A program made the translations under genes and the position numbers. DNA of 64,000 nucleotides from Zantedeschia hybrid cultivar. Lineage: Eukaryota > Streptophyta > Magnoliopsida > Alismatales > Araceae. Below, one piece after another: positions 12,790 through 22,171 of this stretch; the first letter of the stretch is position 1; each line of letters starts with the position of its first letter. The stretch is from contig JARZZO010000006.1 of assembly GCA_030544215.1 (NCBI GenBank), forward strand, positions 48,398,501 through 48,462,500, written 5' to 3'. Below the pieces are notes generated by a model. The model searched no databases. It saw only the letters and a program-made list of their open reading frames with translations, and had not been told where the DNA came from.

Positions 12790-12910
12790 TGTAGACACGC
12801 TAATTTTGACATCATATTGAATAAATTCCATATCATATAATAATATCCCGAAATGGTCTGATTTTTAATCCTTAATTGATTTTGATCTATTTTTCTTGAT
12901 TAATTGTCTT

Positions 12911-13201
12911 AATGACGTCGGTCTGGTATGACGTCATTTAAGTTATTAGATGAAATTGGTTTCAACTCAAATTCTTAATCGAAATATGAAAATTTCTAAA
13001 TGATGTCAACTATTCTAGACGGCATTTACGTTTCCTAATCCATTTTGATTTCTAATTTGATTGTTAGTTAATTTCCTAATTAACCGAAGCACGTCGTCTA
13101 TGCTCGATGCCATTTAGGTTTCCTACTTGTTTCGGTATCTTTCTCCGGATTATCATTAGATTTAATTTAGTTAAAAGACGTCTCCCTAGGGTGACGCATT
13201 T
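12911..13201 (+). repeat. Four 9-10-9 dyads in the Tat-like LTR
   Basis: Each has 9-nt arms and exactly 10 nt between them: 12911-12938 (AATGACGTC / GACGTCATT, perfect), 12999-13026 (AATGATGTC / GACGGCATT), 13087-13114 (AAGCACGTC / GATGCCATT) and 13174-13201 (AAAGACGTC / GACGCATTT). The spacers share no sequence. It is the same architecture as in Tekay LTRs although the two LTRs are otherwise dissimilar. Confidence 0.85.
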
Positions 13202-13325
13202 TAGTTAATTACAGATAATGATGATTTGGCCGAGATTATCTTATTCTCTTAGTTGGATTGGCTTAAAACTCTTTCAAGTTGATCCATAAGTGGCCGCAGA
13301 GGCACGTGAGAGCCTTGACACTACT

Positions 13326-13335
13326 TCTATATAAA
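13326..13335 (+). promoter_or_regulatory. Putative TATA box of the Tat-like LTR
   Basis: TCTATATAAA, followed a few bases later by CCCTTGATCATT. The second Tat-like LTR has CCTATAAATAT with the same downstream block at 50301-50330, so the position is conserved between copies. Confidence 0.6.
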
Positions 13336-14076
13336 CCCAAGCCCTTGATCATTGAAAAAAGTTAAAAAAGGAATTATTTAGAAATCAAGTTCGAAAGTAG
13401 TTTTGAGTTAAGTTAGAAATCAAGTTGAAAAAGGAGTCGAGTTGGAAAGAGTTAGAAAATCAAAGAAGAAGCTTCATCTTTCTTCATCCTTCAAGATCAA
13501 ACAAGACCCAAGGCTTCAAGGGTAATACTTCCTCTTTAGTTCTTGCATATTTTCATCTTAGTTTCATCATCACATTCATTCCACTTCATGTTCACACACT
13601 CACTCACATAGTCTTTTCCAATCCCATACATGCTATAGGGGTTTAAACAAACATCAGATAAGTGAGTTTCTTGTTTTGGTTGCATGATTAATGATTTTGT
13701 TATAACAGATTCTACACTCCATTAGTTCTAATTAGCCTTTCTCTTTCCTTTCTTCATTTTTCATGCAAGGAACATCAAAGGATAAAGAAAGGATCATAAA
13801 GAAGGAATTCTGAAGTGAAAAGGACGATCCCCAAGTCAAGCAAGAATAAGAGCAAAAAGGGACTCTCTTTCTTCAGCCGGCTGGAGAGAGGGAATCAAGA
13901 ACACCCATATCTCCCATGTTTCAAATAAATAAGTGATCAAATCTTTCTTTTGAAACTTTTTAGTCAAAAGTTTCTGGCGATTACATGTTAGTTTTTTTTT
14001 TTAATTGTTTTATTGTCATTTAAACAACACATGATTCATGATAATTACACATCCAATTTGACCACTCACAACTTTT

Positions 14077-14094
14077 TGGCGATCACGGTGGGAC
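14077..14094 (+). promoter_or_regulatory. Putative primer binding site, Tat-like element
   Basis: TGGCGATCACGGTGGGAC follows the inferred LTR end by six bases. TGGCG-type sites a few bases after the LTR are usual in Tat/Ogre and Athila elements. The complementary tRNA was not identified. Confidence 0.5.
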
Positions 14095-14690
14095 TTGGTC
14101 TTGTCGTCTTTTAAATATTTTGTTCTTGCTTTTATCAACGGGCACCCACGGTGCACCACTTATGTCTCTCGGGCACGTTTTTCATCAATTGGTGAGTTTG
14201 GTTATGTTCATCCCAACGTGCACTACGTGCACATCTCTTGTGGAAAAATTTTATCCCTCTGTTTGATTGTTTAAGGAGTTGTGATTGTGACAAGGAAGTG
14301 TGTGATTGATTGGATTTTGTTTGTTTGCATGATAAATAACCTTGTTAAAAAAAAACTGAATTCGCATGATCTGCTAGTTACTGCTTTACCTAGATAACCT
14401 GGAAGGGATTGCCCTCGATTTTCGCTTCCTATTTATTGCTTCTGCAACATAAATAGCGTCTTTGAACAGCAACGCGTTTCTGAAAAGCGTCGCCCGACGT
14501 AGACGCTATTTACCACTATTTCCTATCTATTTGCTGCTCGAGGTCTTGTGAACAAGAGAAGTTTCTGTCTTGAATAGCGTCGCTGAACAACGACACTATT
14601 CAAGTATTTTCTTCTTTTGGTCATTAGCCTTCTAATTCTTGGTTTGATTGTTACTTATATTTATCTTATCATACATTAGAGGCCATCCAG
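14095..14690 (+). other. Leader of Tat-like element with three dyads
   Basis: Non-coding. It contains the dyads 14452-14479 (AATAGCGTC / AACGCGTTT), 14483-14510 (AAAAGCGTC / GACGCTATT) and 14573-14600 (AATAGCGTC / GACACTATT), all with 10-nt spacers. Arms here use AATAG/CTATT where the Tekay LTR uses AATGG/CCATT, a paired change. No reading frame was recognised. Confidence 0.6.
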
Positions 14691-15945
14691 GCCGTAGGTC
14701 ATTTGCACTAGGGCTAACCCCCCTTCATCGGAACACCTTCTTGACATCCTCACCTCTCTCTGATTGGGTTGGTCCCTCGATCAGACTAGAGTGGTTGGTG
14801 TTAAGACCTCCATAAGTCCCCAAAAGCAATGAATTCCTTCTTGTTCATCGGGCTGATTGTACCAATTGAAGTCCTGTTTAGATATTCATATCATTGTGAG
14901 AAGGAACCATAGAGTATAACGGTGGAAACTGAACTGAAACTAGGATCCTACCCATTGAGAGAATTGGTGTAAAAATCCAAGTAATTCAACAAGGAATCCT
15001 AAGATAACATAAACATCCACTTGTTTACTTAATCTCTTACACAACTTGTTTCAAGAAATAGAATAAGCTACTTTGCTGCATCTGCGGATTCTATGGATCT
15101 TCTTCTTCTACTCCTGCCACTTGTTGCCCGCTTGCTTTCGCACCTCGCTTCCGCATCTACTTAGTTAGCATCCTAAATCAGCCTACCCCCGCTTTAAGAG
15201 GCTAGTACACAAGCTGCCCGGGGCACCTCATCTTGTCATTTCGTCGTTGCTCATTCCCGTTAGGCCGAAGTGGAATCTCTTCCCCTATTGCACTTCATAT
15301 CTCTTTATCGCTGCTTGTATGGAGGGCATCGAATCCGCTGTGGGACTGAACAAGCTCATGCCATCAAAAGTCAACTCTTTCAGAAGAGAAGGGTTTGCAT
15401 ATTTTAGATAAAGGTCCCAAAGAATCCATTTTAGGAAATGTAAACGCCTGATGAATGGACGAAGACCACACATATATAAGATGATTCTCTCTGCTGCTCT
15501 TTTTCACGAATCAGTTTCATCCCTTTTCAGGTGCAGATGAATAAGCGCAAGGCAAGAAAGAGCCTAATTTAATAAGTTGGCTTCTTGCTTCTGAAACTTG
15601 TTTGAATATAGCTATTTCTGCTCCTTTCGTAATCCCCTCATAAAGGGAATCAAGGAAATGGGACAAGGTAAGCACTTGAACCTGCATTAGTGGCTTTGAA
15701 AGAAAGAACTTTTTGCAAGGTAAGCTGTAGCAGCATTCTAGTTGGAACTGGACCCGATAGCTTTAGTTTCAGGGTAACGTAGGAGACATCTCTATTTTTC
15801 CCCGGCTTATAATTATCACTGCTTAGCTTTAACCTCTGACCATCAAATTCAATGTGAATAACCATCTGAAAATCGCCTAGCGGTTTCGTTTTCACTCATG
15901 GTATGTCTTGAACACAGGAAAGTTGATAGCTAAAAATCTAATACC
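14691..15945. other. Unrecognised segment, organelle-like in texture
   Basis: About 1.25 kb that resembles none of the retroelements in the window, has balanced base composition and lacks dyads. Phrases such as CTTGCTTTCGCACCTCGC and GCTTCTTGCTTCTG recall plant mitochondrial intergenic DNA, so an insertion of mitochondrial DNA is possible. It lies between the leader and gag of the Tat-like element and could instead be extra leader sequence of that element. An 81-codon open frame on the minus strand (15650-15895) has no feature I recognise. Confidence 0.3.
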
Positions 15946-16179
15946 ATGATGCTTCGATCAGGTAAATCTGTGGGTATGGCTGCTTACGAGCAGAATGCTG
16001 TCGTCGAATACGAGGGAGATGTTAATGCCCCTCGAGAATTCAATTGCTACTCTAAAAATGGAGGAGATGCTAATGCCCTCCGTAATACTGATTCCTATCA
16101 TCCTGAGTATGAGGGAGACACTCACGCCCCTTAAGGTCAGGCCCATTTTCCTCACGACCAGTACAACCCTAGTACTAAT
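15946..16179 (+). pseudogene. gag: Tat-like gag, N-terminal part
   Basis: Opens with MMLRSGKSVGMAAYEQ. A basic LRSGK block occurs near the start of some Tat/Athila gag proteins. It is followed by an acidic stretch (VEYEGDVNAP) repeated in degenerate form (EGDTHAP). One stop follows at 16132-16134. The frame would continue through PHDQYNPSTN into RPHIHVISNPAFEG at 18773, on the far side of the solo LTR inserted at 16180. The 5-bp sequence CTAAT (16175-16179) is duplicated at 18768-18772. Confidence 0.65.
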
Positions 16180-18767
16180 TGTAAGGATTGAGGATTCAGG
16201 TTCAGCTATCGGGTCGGTTTCGGGCCGGACCCCCTGGTTTAGGCCCTGATGGGTTTGAGATGTGCCTTCTAAATGACGTCTGAGGTGCACGACGCCTTTG
16301 GAATGGCGTCTTGCTGTGTGGACGCCATTTATCTGGGTTGTTGTTGTGCCACGTGGGCTGGCTTTGGGCCGCGAGAGTACGGCCCCGGTCTTGTCGTCTG
16401 AACGGCGCCTTGGATGGACGACGCGTTTGAGACATTCCGTCAGAGTATGACCCCATCATGTCAAATGAAAGACGTCTGTCTAGCACGATGCATTTTAACC
16501 AGTTTCAATTTGACCCTGCGAGCCTCCCCTCCTTTCTCTTATTCTCTCCTTCTCACTCTCTCTCTTCCCTCTCTCCAACCCTCTCTGTTTCCCTCTTTCC
16601 TTTACCCTCCCCCTTCTTCCTCTTCCATCACTCCACCACCTCTCTACCTCTCACCACTACCACCACCACCTCCTCCGCGGCACTTCATTCTCCGGGCGGT
16701 GGCCGACGTCCTGGCGGAGTGATGGCGTCCACGGCGGTACCGGCGGCGGTTTGCGGTGTGGCGGTTCGGCGACACGGAAGTAGGAGGAGTTCAAGTGACC
16801 AGTAGGGGGACGATCCTTGCATGTAATTTGGTTATGTCATCCGTGTTTCCCGCTTTGAAGCATGCGACGTGTATGAAGATTTGGATAGAATGAGCATGTT
16901 TAAAGGGACTTTTTAATGAAAATGGTCATTTTTATGAAATGGGAATTAGTGTGTTTCATGTGGTAAATTGGATTCTCCCCTTCATTTCCTATTTTTAGGT
17001 ATTTTTGGGGTAATTTTGGGGTAGAGGAAACCTTGTTTTGAGGTTCGGGTTTAGTTTTATGAAACCAAATTTCGGGCTCTGAATGGCGTCGAGATAGGGC
17101 GACGCCATTTAAAATGATGACGGGCTAGAACGACGCCATTTAGGCCAGAATTGTCCCGGAAGCGGTTTCTGTGAGAGAATAGAGTTCTGTTTTGAATGGC
17201 GTCTGGGGATAGCAACGCCTTTCAAACGGCGGCTTCTCAGGACGACGTGTTTTAGGTCAGACCGCCCAGAGGTCTGAATTTGTTTCTGTCATGATTAGGC
17301 GACTAGGGACAGCGACGCCGTTTAAAAAATGACTGCCATGCACGACGTGTTTTAGGCCAACTTCCGAGGCCAGTTTTCACATGAACCAGTTTAGGGGTCT
17401 TGAATGACGTCGGCCTTGGGCGACGCGATTCAAGACAGAACTTCATTAAATGCATGCTTGAAATCGTACATCGAGGCTGAAGATTTATGTATAATCGGAA
17501 TCACATTGTGTGTACATGTGTTTATGCGATTGTGGTTTGCGTTTGACACCTTGTGTCAGTGTGGAAGGGACACGGTGTCTAGGTGGCATTGTTGCTGTAC
17601 CGGCGTGGGAGGGGTACATGTTAGTGTTTCACCTATGGCTGGGGGAAGTAGAACCATTTAGAGCCAGTCGGACCGGAGTAGCCAGCGGGCTACCCGAGGG
17701 GTTATTGTTTGGTCTCAGCGTGTCGGTGTTTTCCTAGTTTGTCGTGGCAATTTCTGGCGTGTTTCTTACTATGGAGCCGGGTGTGGTGTTGCTGGAGTTT
17801 ACCCTTTCGCCACTGGGCCTAATGTAACCTGAGATATCGAGGTTACGAGTGGTACCCTTCGCCCTTTGGCCTGATGTGACCCGGGAGGTTAGGGTTACGG
17901 GTAGTCCCTATAGCTTCGGCTTGAGGGGGTTTCGCCGGTCCCTAGGGCCCTCTTGAAGCGCCGAGGCCTGGCGTTGAGGGAAGTCCGATCGATAGGACAG
18001 TGGCTTAGACTGCTTGTGTGCACACGTAACTGGGCGGTGGTGGTTCACTAGTCCCAGTTAGTCCTAGTTTGACTCATTGCCTCACCCTACGGTGCCCGAA
18101 ACATCGTAGGGGTGGACAGGCGTGGATGTTGATGGTGTTGTGAGGCGCCGTTTGTATGCGGTCGACAGTGTGTTTTGAGTGTTTAGCCGGATCTTTGGCT
18201 ACGAATTGTGGTGTTGAGTTGGGTTACCTGAATCGCTTAGAACTGTGCCTGTTACATTGTGAACGCATATGTCTCATATCGGTATTTAGGAACTGTGTTT
18301 ACTGCTTTAATCAAATTGCCTTCTTGCCTGTATTACTGCACTTGTGTGTGTGTGTGGGAGGCGGGGATTGGATGATCCCTACTGAGCCCAATTCAGGTGT
18401 GGCTCACTCCCTATGGTTTCAGGTGTGGACTTCTTGGCGAGTGGCGGCATGTGGTGTTCTCCTTGGTGTGCGGGCCAGCGGCTATCTCAATTCCGGGGTA
18501 TGCCCCGATGTTGTTGTACTTTGCTTCTGCCTGTACTTATTTAATTTTGTGGACCATGTAATTATTGTTGGACTGTGTACGGACATTATTAATTTACTTC
18601 ATGTGCAATTGTACTTTCCTTGAGGTCCGTGAGATTGTTATATTTAGCCTTGTTTAATGCTTACTTCTCCAGACGTGTCGTATGAGATCCGGGTGTGAAC
18701 CCGTGGATAATGATCCGATACCCATTTAGTAATCGGGTTTCCGATTATAGGGTGGCGGGTCGTTACA
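16180..18767 (+). mobile_element. Solo Tekay-type LTR inside Tat-like gag
   Basis: Runs from TGTAAGGATTGAGG to GGGTCGTTACA and is flanked by CTAAT on both sides, with the gag frame resuming afterwards. At 2588 bp it is about 490 bp longer than the Gypsy1 LTRs. Most of the excess is an extra block at about 17738-18150, absent from other copies, which includes a 53-bp tandem duplication at 17800-17905. Dyads with 10-nt spacers include 17082-17109 (AATGGCGTC / GACGCCATT). The polypyrimidine tract is at 16525-16660. Confidence 0.9.
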
Positions 18768-18772
18768 CTAAT

Positions 18773-20600
18773 CGTCCTCATATCCATGTGATTTCCAATC
18801 CCGCTTTTGAGGGAGCTCTAGATCCAGCTGAGCCCTCACCTACCAATCCTCTTGATCTGATTACTGTCCTGGGAGCTCTGGCTGCCCATGTGGATCCCCA
18901 ACAACTTAAGGCGATCCAATCCATCCTTAAGGGGAAGACGCCCGTGCAGTCCATCAAACCGAATCCTGTGGTTCCCCTACTCGTTCGTCAAGTTCCTCCT
19001 CCTCACCATGCTCCTTGTATTTATCATGCCATGGAAGGCCTTCATGGTTCAACTTCCCGGCCATCTGGGCCACAGTTATCTTCCTCAAGGCGGATGGCCA
19101 GACCGTCAACGTCGACTTACTAAAATGCCTTCGGGCATGGCGGAAGCACTGCCGGACCACAACCTTATTATCCACCTTGCCCCACCTATTCGAGGCAACA
19201 AGCTTATTATTATCCACCACCACCTCCTCCCCAAGTTGATCCGGTAACTCAGGCTCTGCTCGCAAAGATGGACCGCATGGACGAGCAGTTCAGTAGCTTC
19301 AAGAATATGATGGGGGTCAAGGCAGTACCCGAAATCACTCTTCCCAGTCTGCCAGTATTCCACCTGCCACCTTCTAAGATGCCACTGTATAGGAAGTACA
19401 ACGGTTTTGGTAACCCCTTCACCCACCAGAAGGAGTTCATGTATGAATCTTCCTTCTGGCAGAATGACAAGAAGTCACTGGCATTTTTATTCAGAAGATC
19501 ATTGGAGGACCAGCCCTCTAGTGGTTCTTCTCTTTGGAGCCGTCTGAGGTGGAAGACTATGGTATCGTGTCAAGAAAATTTATCCAAAGATACCAGGACC
19601 GAGTTACACCATCTCTGTCCATAACTGACTTAATGGCTGAGAAGATGAAGCCTGATGAGGACTTCATGAATTTTGCTGATAAATGGAGGGGAATGGCGGA
19701 GAAAATCAAAGATCACATATCCAAATCTGAACAAGTGAAGATGATGATCTCTAATGCTGCCCCCCAGTACAAGCTAGTCCTTATACTGAACAACTTGACT
19801 AGTATGGCGGAACTCTATGAGAGAGCACGTTATTGCCAAAATGCCTTCAAGGATGCTACTTTCTCTAGCGTCTTTGATCCTCATAGACCCAGTAGACCTC
19901 CACCTCGGAAGCCTGTTATGCAAAATTCTCCCAGCATCAGTCGGACAACTGAGGGCACGCTCTCCCACGAACAAATCAGCACTGCGAATAATAACTAGTC
20001 ACAGTTCATGAGGAACCAGCAGCAGCAGCCGCAGTATGCAGGGCAGAGACCGCCGAACCAACAGGGCTACAAGCCACCTCAGCAGCAGTACCAGCCAACC
20101 TACAATTAGCCTCAACAGCTATACCAGCCACAACAACAGTATCAGCCTTGTCCACCTCCAACATATTACAATGTACCTCCTCTAGGCGACTACAATCAGT
20201 AGAGAAAGCCTCCAGGCCCAAAGAGGGCATCATACCCTACTCTTCCGGAGTCTCTCCTAGACATCTTCAATGCCCTTATGGCGGCCAATGCGTTGGTTCT
20301 GCCTAAGGAAAAAAACTGTACGGCCCTAGAATGTCGATGCCTTTAGGTATTGTGTCTTCCACAGACAACCTAGGCATACGGTGGATGTATGTTTCCAATT
20401 CCGGGACTACCTCCATGACCTCAATGAACAAGGGGGCATTGACTGGGAAGAGATGAGAAAATATATCGCCGCTTTGAAGGCGAAGAGCCCCCAGCAGCAA
20501 CAACAACAACAACCTCAACAACACCCACAACAACAACAACAACAACAGAGAGCACCAGCACAGGCAGTAGCACCACCAAATATGGGAATAGTACATAACT
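18773..20600 (+). pseudogene. gag: Tat-like gag, main part
   Basis: Continues the gag frame after the solo LTR. A proline-rich N-terminal section leads to ALLAKMDRMDEQF, then LPVFHLPPSKMPLYRKYNGF, the typical entry to a Tat/Ogre capsid domain, then EPSEVEDYGIVSRKFIQRY and MNFADKWRGMAEKIKDHIS. A Gln/Pro-rich linker (20000-20210) follows, then a C-terminal block with HRQPRHTVDVCFQFRDYLHD resembling the zinc-binding gag end of this lineage, and a polyglutamine run from CAA/CAG codons at 20493-20560. There are stops and at least one frameshift (19500-19600). Protease and pol are not present: Copia1 begins at 20601. Confidence 0.75.
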
Positions 20601-22157
20601 TGTTGGGTTCTTGGTTTCTCCGGATCTCCCACACAGCGGAAATAAAAATAAAAACGGAGATCCGTTCCCATTTCGAAAAATCTAAAATTACGATAATTGG
20701 ACTATCGAATCTTATCGTGTACGGATTCGAATATGCAACCGTTCGGTTCCGTCGGTGCGACACCGCAAGCCGCGCAAGCGCTCGGCCTCTAGCGGAGTCC
20801 ACGTGATCCTCCTCGTGACGGATATCCTCATGTTCCTCGTTCTTCGTAGCCACGAAACCTCCGCCGGTTGCCACAACGATCGCCGTAACGCGCGGATGAT
20901 TTCACGTCGAACGGGAGTCGGAGAAGCGGTGGAGCAGATCCGGGGAACCGGATCTGGCCTGGGGCGCCAGAGAGAGAGAGGAAGAGAGGAGGGGGCGGCT
21001 AGGGTTAGCAGCAGCCACGCTTGCTCAGCCCGTTCGCTACATTTTATACTAACCACGCGATTTTTCATTAAAATTCCCAGTTTATATAAAACCCACTTAT
21101 TTATCCATTGCCTTGAGAATCATTTGCGTGTGACCCTCTAGGCCCATTTACCAATCTGGTTAATAGCTTAATAAGCCCAGTAACTCCTTACTAGCTTTAT
21201 TAATCAATTAATAATTCTTTATTAATTAACTAATGAATCGAATTGATGTCGCACATCGAATTCGACCGGGCCTCCGATCACGTTGGGTGCTAAGCAACAC
21301 CGCGTGAACCCGGAAGGGATCGGAGTTAAGTAACCCACTCTTGGAACCTTTCCGCTGACAGTTACAGCGTGGATATAATCCTTCATTCGTACAGTGATCT
21401 CGAGTCAACTCAGAGTATGGCGTGCTGTCAAACCCTAACTGGTCGACTCACTTGGATTGGATGCTGCTGATGAATATCGGAAAACTCCTTTCCCGATATT
21501 ATCATCCGCCTTGGCCAGGGACTTCCACGCATCCTTCCTAGAGCATTCTCTCTCTAAGTACCAAGAGCGAATGATTCCTTATTGACACACAATGTCCTTC
21601 GACGGTATTCTGCTGTACCCGATCCTTGGCTGTTTAGAATCTCGTGGTTAGAGATTCATAAACCAAGGTCAAAGCACAAAAGTCCACCGACAAGGTGTCT
21701 TTGGTGTCTCAGGTCCGAGGACCATCCACACAACTGCGACAATAGAATCAAGCTGGTTGACAGTTAGGTACAATACCATCCAGCGATTCAATCGAATCAG
21801 TTCAGTGAACTCATTCTCCAATGAGCACCTACAGATACGCCTTAGTGTCTCCACACAAGTGACTTATGAGATCAGTCACCCTCATCATATAAGCAGGAGT
21901 AATCTGTACTAGTCTAACAGATATCCGATGTCCTTCTCGGATATCCTCCAACTAGGAACGATTAAGAATATGTGTGTTTAAGTGATCTGTCTCATTAGTA
22001 TGATCTCATCGTAATCTGATCATTATCGCACATATTAACAGACTTCATTATGAGATGATAATTAATACGATTTATACACAAAATATTTTGCCGTTATATT
22101 AATAAATGAACGAGATTTATATAGTCAGATTGGCTTGTAGGCCACCTAAGACTAACA
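20601..22157 (-). mobile_element. Copia1 3' LTR
   Basis: A 1557-bp LTR. On the minus strand it runs TGTTAGTCTTAGGTGGCC to AGAACCCAACA. It is inserted in the Tat-like gag at 20600. Its inner edge carries a polypurine tract. The closely similar partner is at 28508-29857. The open frame at 20381-20806 that crosses its outer edge is an artefact of the junction. Confidence 0.9.
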
Positions 22158-22170
22158 ATCTCCCACTTGC
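22158..22170 (-). promoter_or_regulatory. Copia1 polypurine tract
   Basis: On the minus strand GCAAGTGGGAGAT lies directly before the 3' LTR. The equivalent CAAGTGGGAGAT occurs at 46271-46282 in Copia2. It primes plus-strand DNA synthesis in LTR elements. Confidence 0.75.
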
Positions 22171-22171
22171 A

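Larger units (their letters stand above)
12790..14070 (+). mobile_element. Tat-like element 1, 5' LTR
   Basis: About 1281 bp from TGTAGACACGC to ACCACTCACA. The start is set by the abrupt end of gypsy pol at 12789 and by a second copy starting TGTACACACGC at 49778, also inside a gypsy pol. The end is inferred from the TG...CA rule and the primer-like sequence at 14077. It carries a TATA box near 13326 and four 9-10-9 dyads in its first 420 bp. The right boundary is less certain than the left. Confidence 0.7.

Noticed and set aside
14481..14510. A small hairpin gene such as a microRNA precursor in the Tat-like leader
   Set aside because: The stems are only 9 bp with 10-nt loops and belong to the repeated dyad series; too short for a plant microRNA precursor.
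20381..20806. Open frame apparently fusing a Cys/Gln-rich protein to new sequence
   Set aside because: It reads from Tat-like gag across the insertion point at 20601 into the reverse-oriented Copia1 LTR; a junction artefact.
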